Part shown: positions 40,701 through 52,500 of the stretch, piece by piece
Numbering within the stretch: position 1 is the first letter of the stretch
Layout: each line of letters starts with the position of its first letter
Program-made: the position numbers and the translations under genes
The notes under the pieces: model-generated
The model's database searches: none
Told to the model about the DNA's origin: nothing
Seen by the model: only the letters and a program-made list of their open reading frames with translations
Source: Bugula neritina
Lineage: Eukaryota > Bryozoa > Gymnolaemata > Cheilostomatida > Bugulidae
Assembly (NCBI GenBank): GCA_964035545.1
Contig: OZ037767.1
Coordinates: forward strand, 3,542,680 to 3,606,679
DNA length: 64,000 bases
Reading direction: 5' to 3'

Positions 40701-41795
40701 TTATGATTATAAGGAGTTATTTCCCCCAATACATCATGATCATTTCTAACATGATTGCCTAATGCAAATATAAATTAGCATCAGGGTAAATATACATTAT
40801 TCAACTTGGAATTTGAGAGTATGAACATTTCAATATACTATCATACCTTTAGATAATTAAAATTATTTGATTTAGAGCCAGTTTTAATGTGTACCATATT
40901 CGTGAGTTTACACAAAGGTAACCACAGAGGTTGTTTCTTAATCCAAGAATTTTTCCTTTTTGTCAACCAGATGTGTATTGGGCATGATAGCTGTAGGCTG
41001 CCTTTGTCTGGAATCCCTACTTAATTCTGTTGAGAATTGTGAACTCTAAAACATGCCTCTCAATACTTTTCTAGCTTGGTTGCACTTAGTCTATGGTAGC
41101 TGTCTGACAATTGCTTTTTTATTTCGAGATCTAACGTACCATAGATAGACTTAACATTATGAATGATGCTATATTGCTAGAAGTCAATTTAATTCAAGAT
41201 AGTAGTTTTATTATGTAGCATTATTTCAATGGATTTATATTCTAAGTATATCATGCAGCGTTAATGAAAGCTCTATGAAGTAAAATATTTGTACTTGAAA
41301 TCTGCCCTACTTACTGTATATGTCAAGCTTGATTAAACTTTAACTATTTAGGCAGAAATAGATTTGAGACACTTTGTATGCGCAGGAAGTGATGTCAAAT
41401 TACTAACTATCCAAGTAGAAGTACACGCAGACAAAATGTTAGGACACTTAAAAATTTAATCGAAATATTTAAAGTTTCTAGTTGAACAGTTTAAAATATA
41501 TCCAAGCATATCTGTGTCTGTAATCCAGCAATAGCTAACTGTGGTACGGTGTAGTGCAGTCGTACAATATAGTATAGGATAGGAATAGTATAGTGTATGT
41601 GTAATATAATATGTTGTAACTTGTAATATAGTATAGCACAATATACTACACCAAAATATATTGTGTAATATATTTATAACAATAATAATATTGTATATAT
41701 TTAATACATATAATGTGAGGATGTAGCATATGCAATTGATGAGTGTTGAAGCTACAATAAAGCTATACTTATGTTCTTATGTTTGTTCAAGTTCT

Positions 41796-41910
41796 CCACT
41801 CCTATGAGAACCCCTGATGGCAAGGGGGTTAAATCCTGTGCCTATCACTAAGCTGGCAACCAGAGTGTTCAAAGTATGCACACCCTTCCTGACATCACCA
41901 ATGACTCCTA
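41796..41910 (-). repeat. Diverged SINE fragment lacking its head
   Basis: It matches the 3' and central body of the SINE at 59595-59810 in the same orientation: CTATGAGAACCCCTGATGG resembles CTGTGAGGAACCCTCTGG, and CTTCCTGACATCACCAATG resembles CTTCCTAACATTACCAATG. The tRNA-like head is not recognisable. Confidence 0.55.
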
Positions 41911-42285
41911 GATGACCAGGTGTCATGCTGGCCAAAACCTAGGCTATATCACTATAGAATCTAATCACTATATCTTGCAACCAGATCCACTTTTTTTCTG
42001 TTACTCCTATGTCCTAAGATAGAACCCACTGAAGGAGTAACTTTACAAATTCTTCCTCATAAATAATCCTGCACAACTAGCTGCATCATTATTTATTCCT
42101 TTTTAGTTGGTCATGCATTTCTAAAAATAAAGTGCTATAATAGGTACAATATGAAATAGTACGTTTTTGTATCTACTATTACATTCAATTTTTATACTGT
42201 CTATAGGTACTGTACATCTACTGTATATACTGTGTTTACTGTATATATATTGTAGGAATATACTGTAAATCTATTGTATTCACTA

Positions 42286-42440
42286 GTGCAGTAATGACGA
42301 AATCAAGAAAAGCCTGTGTTCTAGATTAGAAATGTAGCAAAAGAAGTTATTTTCTACAATAGTTTCACTTGACCCCACACCAAAATTTATTAAAAAAATT
42401 AAATAATTTAGACTATTAAAATGTTCCGCTGTTGCATCTA
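42286..42440 (-). mobile_element. Small MITE, family B, degraded copy
   Basis: One end is intact (GTGCAGTAATGACGAAATC). Internal sequence read on minus gives GCTACATTTCTAATCTAGAA, as in the 42804 copy. The other end is not recognisable. It lies about 360 bp from a copy in the opposite orientation. Confidence 0.65.
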
Positions 42441-42803
42441 AAAGTTGTGCTCTTTGCTTGTTTGCAAAATTGAAATGCATTATAAGATTTTGATGGCATA
42501 GACCTAGAGTTTTGGCAGCATAGACTTAGAATTGTGGTAGAAGTAACATATAATATACTATTATGTAGTTCTAACTTATAGTATATGCTAAGTCTATGTA
42601 GTGACTTATAATAAATCATATCCAATAACCCATCTGTGGGTTGCTCTATATAAGCTTATAAGAAACCATAAATATATTATCATTAGTGATATTATGACTA
42701 CTCAGTGGTTATTTATAACCCCAGGCAGCGCCTACATTTCTAGGAATTGTTTTTAGATTTAGGAGAATCGAGTTCTAGCTTAGTGCAAAAGGTTTTTATT
42801 TAG

Positions 42804-42960
42804 GAGCAGTAGTGGAGAAATTGAGATAACCCAAGTTCTTTAATTTTCTTAATAAGTTTTGATTTGGGGTGCAGGTTGAAATTCTTTCGAGAACATAACT
42901 TCTTATGCTACATTTCTAATCTAGAACTCAGGGTTTTCTCAATTTCCTCATTACTGCACC
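42804..42960 (+). mobile_element. Small MITE, family B, copy 2
   Basis: It begins GAGCAGTAGTGGAGAAATTG and ends CTCAATTTCCTCATTACTGC. About 157 bp, non-coding, close in length and sequence to the 26895-27046 copy. The ORF at 42864-43106 runs across it and is not a gene. Confidence 0.8.
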
Positions 42961-44520
42961 TACCTCAAGATTTTCCAGTAACAGTTGCAAATGATTTATA
43001 TTCAATACAGAGAGCCAAGAAAGACATGTTAAAAAGTTCCTCCAAGAATTTTGATGCTAAATATAATAACCAGGGATTGGGGGGAGATAAATCTAGTACT
43101 TGGTGAATATAGGCTATAACAGCTGTCCAACTCACCTGGCATGACTTGATCATGTTTATCAGAAAAATTAAAATGTAATTTTGGTTTACGGAGGGCGATA
43201 TTTGATACAATTCATTCTTTCACCACTCTTTCTCACGAAATAATGGGCCTTGAAGCTGCTGCCGCTTACTAGGTCTTGGCAGCTGGCGATGCAAGCAAAA
43301 AATGATTGAGTTACTGGCTTGGAATGACTTCCATCTAAATGCTGTTTATGTGGCTGGCTTTAAAGAGCTGACAATGGGAAACATTTAGCCATGTGAAAAT
43401 ATGGGGGCTTGACTGATTTATATTTTTGTAGAGCTGTTCAGGTTCTTCATTTCATTTAAACAAATTAATTCAAAAGCAATAAAATTAAGAATTACTTTTA
43501 CAAAGTTTACTTTAGGAGATGCGAGCATGTTTAAACTGGAGAAACCGGATGGTAAAGTACAAATGGTTATACAGTGAAAAGGTTACTTGGGTTTCTGATG
43601 ACCCCTAGCTTGGGAGAAGTTACTTCTGCTAGATTATGCAATATAAAAGATCTCAACTTTTTCTCTTGCCGTTGATATATTTCTTGTTTGAAAAAATAAT
43701 ATTTTTCTATGAGTGTTTAATAGGCTCTCATTTGATTATCACATCATCATATTGTCATTTCAAACATACCTTTGTGCCAACACTATTTTCATTTCTACAT
43801 GTTGATGGCTGCTACAGCCAGTTTCCTAATGATAGTTGACAGGTCAATGAGAGTGAGTGCACCAAATTGTTTTCATAACAAATGTTACTTCTGAGGGTGG
43901 ATGCAGAATCTATGCCCCTGGATGATGGGAAGGACTTCTTTTAAATGCTCCTCAAATTTTTAAAAAGGTTTACTATTTCTTTGATCTATTAAGTTCGAAC
44001 TTCTACCGTAAGCAGTTAGAGTAAGATTTCTCTGTAGGTATGAAGGGATGTTGCGGGTGGAGGAAAACGGTTGCTTGCACCGCCACTGATACTTCTGGCA
44101 CCACTACTAGGTTTTGAGGAATACTATTGGTCACTCTCAATTTCAAGACCCCTTCTAGCGTGCCCTAGTGACCAACTTGCAGGGGAGACCTTCTTTGTTT
44201 TATGTTGCTGTCGCTGTCTCCAGAAAACATTTCGTAGTTAGAATTAGTCTGTAGTTGTACACATCTCTTTAGCATCTGTTCTTAAGGGCTCATTGAAAAC
44301 TTGTAAGTATCTGATATATATAGATTCATACATAGATATTGTATAGATTTGCTGCTAGCTCAAAGACAATTACATAAAATTTTGTGCTTTGCAAAGCTGT
44401 TCAAGGATGGAGCTTGCTAAAGCCAATTCTTTCAGGGTAAATATTTTTTGGAAATGTTTTATTTCTGAATTCACGGTCAGTTTGAATTTACTAGCACTAC
44501 TCCCCTTGGCTGCTCAAGTT

Positions 44521-44580
44521 GTCAAGTAACATGTCAAGTAACATGTCAAGTAACATGTCAAGTAACATGTCAAGTAACAT
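44521..44580. repeat. Perfect 12-bp tandem repeat, five copies
   Basis: GTCAAGTAACAT repeated exactly five times with no substitutions, implying recent expansion. Confidence 0.97.
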
Positions 44581-47500
44581 GGAGGATACTCTGTAGGTTT
44601 CATTTGTAGTGAGCTACTTGCCTTTGTATTCCTATTGATTGAATAACATCTATTATAGTCATTCGATTTGTAGTTTGTAAACTAATATTTTTAATGCTCT
44701 CAACAGTGCAATCAACACTATAGTATATAGAATATATAACGTATTGTATATGCTAAATAATATATAGAGTATAAAAATTTATACTTATAAGGATTTTAGA
44801 CTGAAAATGTTGGCTAAATTTCGTTTGTCAGCTAAGGGTTTGTCGTGTACATTTTCCTTTAGTATTTTATACAACAGTATAGACCTACTAGAATTGGCTC
44901 ATAGTATTATATAAAATTATACATTTTAGCGGTTATTTTAAACACTGTTGAAGTGCAGCAGCCACTTTTACTATTTATGTACTTGTTCTATACTCTGCAG
45001 GCTAAGCTAATGTTGCAACTTAAGTATTTTTCTATTAGATCAGTTATATAACCCATATACTTGGTTGAAAGTAGCATTCAGGGAAGTTTTATTGCTAGTT
45101 CAGTGACTATCTTTAAAATTGTGGGATATTTCTTTAAAATTAGTTTTTCTCACATTTGATAAATATTACTCTTTTCACAACCTCATTGAGCTCTTAAACT
45201 CTACTTGCTACTTGAACATTACTGTCATCATCAATCATTGACCTAGTAATTGATCAATAAACTGAAATACTACATGGTCAACTTATATAAGCTAATATTA
45301 TTCTCATATTGTGACAGTAAATAGATATCTCATCTTGAAATATATTCAAGTCCTGGAAACCCAATCAACTTTTTTTGAAAGTTATACGAATATTGTCTGC
45401 AATAAATTGTAATTTTTGATATAGAAATATTTTACTTAACATAGCCTATTTTTCTAGTTACTGGTTCGTCAAAGTATGCATAAAAGCCTCTTTAACCCAT
45501 AGATAGAAGCTTGAAATTTTTTTTAGATTAAGGTCCATATCTCCTCTATCATGTACATAAGAGTATCTTACTATAGTGAACTGTAGATACGTACAGTGGT
45601 CTATATCCATGTATCTTTTATATTCTGTTTAGTATAAATTGTGCATACTAAGTTATTATAACACTCATTAGGCAATACAGAGCATAAGCTGGAGTTACTG
45701 TGGCTCATCAAAGTTTCATTATAATCATAATTATCATATGTACACGCATGTTTTACATCAAATGTGCATCAGTTACAGAATTGGGTTGTGCTACTATGTA
45801 AAGCTGAAACATTTTCTTTACTCGATGCTGTAACATACAATGAATAAGTTAGCTCCAAGTGTTTACATGTTGTATAGTCGAGTAGCAAATGTTTAGATAT
45901 TAGATAATGTTTCTAGGAGTTTGTGTTATTTACAACTTTCTGTGTGTATGGCTGTTATAAGGTAAGATTATTAATTATATTAATAACTGCTAGGCTGTTT
46001 ATATTCTAAAGGTACATTTAAGGTTATGTAGTGGCCTATAAGTATAACATAGTAAAAACTTATGTTACACCGGTTATTGCAAGGCAAAGATAATTTTAGT
46101 CATTTTCTATACTGACAACTTCTATAAATTCAATTTAATAACTAGTACGTTCTCTGTTGGCAATGCTCTAGTTTTTGAAATATCCAACCAAAATTTAATT
46201 TTCTGTCTGTGCAATATTATATAAATATATTTTTAAATTTTTCAAAACATTGCATCTATTTTGATATGTCAGCTAAAATGTTAATAATACATTAGTAGAA
46301 AGGATGCCATCTTGAATCATAATACCACAGTCTATACAGTTTCCTGAAAATTAAATGGAATGGCCTAAATTAATAAATCTGTTGATACTGAATACAACTT
46401 GAAATGTAGCAATGACTTAAAATAGCCACATGTTTAATTCATGGTTATAATAACTGTAAGTACATATTAGGTACAGGGTAGTAAAACACTTGCTAATCAG
46501 TGTACAGACTGGATGTTCTAACAACTAGATATTATATGATCATAATATTGCTTCCCTTCTATTACAGTGTATTTTCTACTAAGGAACAGCCAGCTGTACC
46601 TAGCATTGATATGTAATGCATATTTTATAGATTCGTGTGCTGAATTCGGTCAAATGTATCTTGCAATCAACCAGTTACTCCTTCACCAATATATTGTACA
46701 GACAGTTGAGATCAATACTAACTAGTATACTAAAGTATTATTTTGCTTGTCTAATTTATGTTTCAATATTTCCAATCATTTATTTTGTAATTAGGAGCTG
46801 GTTGTCTCCCCACCCATCCTGACTAGACTGTAGCAATGGCTAGACATGAAACTGTATTCTAAAGGGCTAAAATTTTAGTAGACGAGAGTCCTCGATTAGC
46901 ACCCCACCTAATTGAGGAATTTAGGAGTACTTTGTCTATTTGCAGTATTGTTCAAGTTATCATAGACTTAATATATGATATATAATAATATAATATAATA
47001 TGATATTTGATATATATAATATATGACATAACTATCAGTTTACTGTGCTATATGTATCATTATGTAATAGTAGGAAATGCAAACATAGTAGGGGTGCTAG
47101 CAGTTTTGAACGTGGCTGAAAGGAAGCATAAGCTTAAAAATAGAAAAAAGCTGTAATAGACAACTTAAAATATGCAGTGTTACTTCAATAACCTAATGCA
47201 TTGTTATTACGAAAACAGTTTTCAATAGTTGAGCCAGTAAAAATATTGCTTTACAGCTGTGAGAGCTGATGGTGGCGCAACAAATCAAACAAAATTCAGG
47301 CCACAGAGGCTTATGTTAAACAAGTCTCGGTAAAGTATCCTGCTTAGGGTATTCAGCTTGTAGACATTTCTTCTGCTCTTCAAATAGTAGATTCAGCTGG
47401 GACGTTTCTACAACTTGTAGACTGTAGTCTGAACAAAACTCAGTTAAATATGAGTTTGAACAGTTGTGTACCCATGAAATATATATTACACGCATTGAAG

Positions 47501-49326
47501 ATCTGCAATAGAGAATTATATGCTTGTAAGTTAGACGTTGAATGTACATGTATAGTTGGCACCAAACTATATCTGTCTACATTTCTCCCCCTTTTTAGCC
47601 TTAAAATGGAACAAGCTTTCACTAAAGTCTTTACACCTATGTGAACAAACTCACACTGATATTATGCTAAAGATATTAAACTCAAAAAGACAGTCCATTA
47701 TAGTAATGTGTTTAAAATTATAAGGTTTAAAATTAGTGCTTATAAGTATTTGCTACTTCTTTGAACTATTGGGCAATTTAGATACGTTATTCCAACTCCA
47801 CCAACTGCCAATTGATTTTTTCACTACTTCCACTTAAGTGATTTTCAATGCCATATGCATTATCACTTTTTGTATTCCTAGTCACATTTTTCGAGTATTA
47901 TCATGAAAATTTCATTGAAAAAAAATTGCATCAACTGAAGACTGTTTAATACAAATTGGCAGTTATGAATTATTGCATAATGAACTGTTCTATGTTCTAT
48001 GTTGGTTCTATTGAACCTGTAGTCACCATACTATTGTGACAATGATCAAGTTTTTCTACTACTTCCGACTACAGAGACTATAGACTACGACCTGGCTACT
48101 ATATAACTATTCCTACTTTCCACTTCTTCCTACAGTTATTAATTTATAGTCTCCATAGACAAATAGCAGCAATGAATTAGTCTGTTTACTGCCTATTTTA
48201 TGATACATATTAATAAACCTACAATATGCACAGACATTGAATGACCTCTAGTGGTATTTATGCACTTTGGCCAGGCTGCACGCTGAGCATTCACCTTTTT
48301 ATCAGCCTGTTCTCTTAAGAGATTTTCTACCTGTGTAACACTTTGTGTAAAGTTACTTCATTATGCAAGATTATTTTATTTTTACAAGGACCAAACTTAG
48401 TATCAAATACTGTCACTATTGCATGACTATAAACACTGGCTAAGCACTAGCCCAATATACACTCCTATGCGAATGCATAACTACCAAGTAGAATAATCAG
48501 CCACTGTTTCCAATGGTGATGGTAATACGAGATGACAGTTCTATTGTGGTCACATGACCACTTGGTCTGCGCTCAAGAGTTTTGAATAAACCTAAATTTC
48601 CCATAACATATGACACCATAAGTTTTTGAAATTTTATTCAATAGGAGCGTTTGCATGCATTATATGCGGACTTAACATGGTTATATATTAAATAGCCACT
48701 CAACAACTAGTCAAATGAAAGCTCGTCTGTGCAGATTCCACTAGAACTTGAGTGAATGGATCATGTAATGCTAATTTAATAAAATTCCAACTTGACTATT
48801 TTGAAGAAGGCCACCCAATGCCATTTGCTGCCTGTATGTACAGAGCTTCCTGCTGAACCAAAATAAGTTTTCCAATTTATTTCGACTTCATATTGTGAAC
48901 TGATTACTATTTTACCGTAACTTTACTAGTGCTTATGCACTTAGCTCCACCTCTATTCGAGTACCCCAACTTTTATGTGTGCCAAAACGATGACTTTTGT
49001 GCAGTCTAAGTGTTCGATATCAATTTGGGACCCCAATGTGGGTGGACAACTTCCTTTGCTAAAGATGTATACTAAAACAGTTCGTTTGCAATGTGAAAGG
49101 TGTACTTTCTCACAGGACTGCATCCCCGACTACTGTGTGTATACAGAGGCTCTTTATTAGCAATGTTGTTAATTTTATAGAACTGTTATAGAAAATTTTT
49201 TCTGCTTGTAGAACTATTATGCTGTTTATTCTAAGGACTATTAGATGCTGTCTATTTTTAGTACTATAGAAGCATCCCAGTCATTTTCTAGGATTATAAT
49301 GTTTTTAGGACTATCAAATATTCATA

Positions 49327-49449
49327 GGCCTATAATAAACGGGTGTCTACGTTCTAGGACTAGGTCTATAGGTATATAATAAACTGGTGTCTATGTTTTA
49401 GGACTAGGTCTATAGGTATATAATAAACTGATATCTATGTTCTAGGACT
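49327..49449. repeat. 44-bp tandem repeat next to sodium-channel exon 1
   Basis: Two full units (49362-49405, 49406-49449) and a partial one (from 49327), each carrying ATAATAAACTG and TCTATGTT(C/T)TAGGACT. The last unit ends 21 bp before the start codon, so it lies in the 5' UTR or at the end of an upstream intron; each unit ends in a TTCTAG-like acceptor. Confidence 0.85.
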
Positions 49450-49470
49450 AGGGTATGGTAACGCTGCCAC

Positions 49471-49592
49471 ATGGCCTCCTGCTGCAGACAAAGACGTAGA
49501 AGAACTGAACCTTTGCCTGAATCACAGGAGTTCAAACTCCTCACTCCTGAGCATGTGGAGGAAGTGAGGGAGCTGATCAAAGAGCGCGAACT
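49471..49592 (+). CDS. para: Sodium channel exon 1 (N-terminus)
   Basis: Residues 1-41, starting [11 protein letters not shown] and containing [17 protein letters not shown], comparable to the FRPFTRESL segment of insect para. The donor is GTGAGT in phase 2. Confidence 0.75.
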
Positions 49593-52500
49593 GTGAGTGA
49601 CTGTTGTATTACTGGCAGTAGTAAATACTATGAGTAATAGTGATACTATGAGTAATAGCAGTACTATGAGTAATAGTGATACTATGAGTAATAGTGATAC
49701 TATGAGTAATAGGGGTACTATGAGTAATAGCAGTACTATGAATAATAGCAGTACTATGAGTAATAGTAGTACTATGAGTAATAATAGTACTATAAGTAAT
49801 AAGGGTACTATGAGTAATGGTGGTACTATAAGTAATAGGGGTACTATGAGTAATAGGGGTACTATGAGTAATAGGGGTACTATGAGTAATAGGGGTACTA
49901 TGAGTAATGGTGGTACTATAAGTAATAGGGGTACTATGAGTAATGGTGATACTATGAGTAATAGCGGTACTATGAGTAATAGCAGTACTATGAGTAATAG
50001 TAGTACTATGAGTAATAGTAGTACTATGAGTAATAATAGTACTATAAGTAATAGGGGTACTATGAGTAATGGTGGTACTATGAGTAATAGTGGTACTATG
50101 AGTAATAGTGCTATTATGAGTACCACTGTTGCTGTTTGTAGCAGTGGCACTGGTACTGGTGGTAGCAGTGTATTTGTGATTACAGTGGGGAATAAAATAG
50201 TTTATGTTATATATAGAGAGTGAGAACTGTGTAAGACAGCATATTATACTCAAAGCTTGCTCAATGTATCATAGCTGGTAGGTGTTTCTGTAAGAAAATA
50301 CTTGAATAAGTTACAATAAAATCTAAACATAGTGATTGATGGTAACTGAATTAGTAATTTAAATAAATGTATAAATATTAAGTGAGTTATGACTTGATAT
50401 AGATTAGAATTATGTAGATGGGATAAATATTTAGCCAGTGTTGCCAGCAACTATAATATAGGGATGCTGTGTATTGAACTGGAATACAATAAGAGAAAGT
50501 CAAAGTAGAGTAATTCTCAGAGTGATGAGATGAGTAAGTGAGGAGAACTTAGTCTATCAATAAGTTCTTCTGTTTCGCCTCCAGCTCTAGATATGAAAAC
50601 AATGCTTTAATGCCAATATTTCAGATGATAAGTTGATAACTGGTAATAGTAAGTAAGTAAATAAGTAGGTAAGTAACTAGTGATAGTAATAAGTAGTGAT
50701 AGTAATTAGTGATAGTAAGTAGTAAATATGTTTAACTATATTTAAAATGAAAAACTGCTCTTTTTATTTTAATTCTGTCTACTATAAATTTATTTAACTT
50801 GTACTTTACATGAATGAATTTTTCCGGTTTTCAGGCGTGAAAAAGAAAATCAGAAAAAGAGAAAAGCGGCCAGAGAATTACGGAAAAGATTTGAGGCAGG
50901 GGAGGCAACTGAAGAAGATCATGAAAATGCCGAAAGACTTTCCAGAGCTTCAAATCGGCCGAGTATTTGCGAAGAGGAGGCTGCCAAAAATGAAGAGGAC
51001 GCGAAAAAAGACAAAGAGAATAAAAGGATCGAGAAGAAAGGAATTAACAAGCGCATGGAGGCTGGGAAGAAGCTTTCACCAAAATATGCTGCAGACTTTC
51101 AGAAACATTTGGCTGGTCAGCCATTGATAGACATTGACCCTTACTACAAGGAGAAGGAGGTTGGTCATGTGACTTTTCTATGAATGTTGATTGGGAATAG
51201 GTTAATGTGGGCTAATGCACTTGGTAGTCACTGTGAGTAAGGAAGGTTCTAGATTCCAATTACTTTTTCTGCCGGTTTTATAGTAATAGTTTTACCATGT
51301 CTCGGTATGTTTTACCATGTATAGATATGTTTTACCATGTATAGATATGTTTTACCATGTATCAGTATGTATCGAGATTCAGTCTGTGTGTTTATCATTT
51401 CAGGTGTTCATTGTGATAGGCAGAGATCACACGATATATCGCTTCTCGGCTCACAATGGCCTGTTCTGTCTGAGTCCATTCAACCCAATCAGGAGAGTGG
51501 CTCTACTGACCCTAGTTCACCCACTCTTCAATATTGTAGTCATGCTCACCATTCTTACTAATTGTGTGTTTATGGCCAAAGGGGATGAGAACAAAACTGT
51601 AGAGTGAGTCCTAATGTGTACTCATCTTCTATAATGAAGGTGGCTATAAATAAAACTCCAATAGCCCATAGGCTAAATGTAAAATAGCTGTACAATAGGC
51701 TAAAAATAGTCAATGGCCTGCTGTTGCTTGAGAGATAAAAACTTTCCATCATTTTATTAAAATTTGTAGTTCTATAAAAAAAACCTTACATCATGTTCAA
51801 ACAAATTTGGTGACTGTTAGGAAAGCTTTGCATTACATCAAATACTATTATATAATACTAAATAATTTATATCATACAGCGTTATATGATATTAGATTCT
51901 ATCATATAGTATTTATTTTTACAATTCTGTAACTAGTCTGCACCTTTGTGCTATTGACCAGCTAGTGAGCATCATTTTCCATCAACCAGTAATTAAAATG
52001 TGCTTTTTCGCAAAGAAGTTAACTTTATTGTTAGCCAGAAGTGTATGATGTCTAAACGTCCATATTCATATATACATTACTTGTCTGGTAAAAGTCAATA
52101 TCACTTCAAACTTATCATAACCTCATTTTTATAAATCACACTTATCGATAACACGCGATTCCATGTGGAATTTATTGATGCCGTAATTCAATTTGAAGGC
52201 TCTTCACTTCACACTATTAGACCATGCTGCCTGCGCTGCCTATAAGCTGGCCCTCACAGCTTAAGCAAACCTGCAGCGTATGACAGTGGCATCATTTCAC
52301 TCAGCTGATATTGATTTCCTGTTGCCATTCCAGTCTTCAAATGTTTCTCCTGTCACTTATATAACTGCTATTTTGCACAGAGTATCTCTTTCAGTGTCTA
52401 TTTAAGTACAAACCCCATGTTGAATTAGCATAAATAAAAACTCAAGTAAGACTTTTTTATTTCAAGTCTAAATTGTGCTTTCGTGTTACCCGCCACGGAA

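Larger units (their letters stand above)
34013..49470. other. 15-kb gene-poor region
   Basis: No coding exon with recognisable content. The short ORFs (35116-36546, 41456-43839, 46637-49160) lack domains or splice partners. Contents are a SINE relic at 41796, two MITE copies at 42286 and 42804, a 12-bp array at 44521, AT-rich stretches at 41560-41700 and 46970-47030, and a 44-bp repeat ending at 49449. It must contain regulatory DNA and possibly 5' untranslated exons of the sodium-channel gene, which I cannot place. Confidence 0.55.

Noticed and set aside
42864-43106. 80-aa ORF
   Set aside because: It starts inside a MITE copy and has no family similarity.
49410-50253. Three long ORFs on both strands (208, 214, 246 aa)
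   Set aside because: They translate an 18-bp tandem repeat inside sodium-channel intron 1; no non-repetitive domain, no homology, and all frames are open for the same reason.
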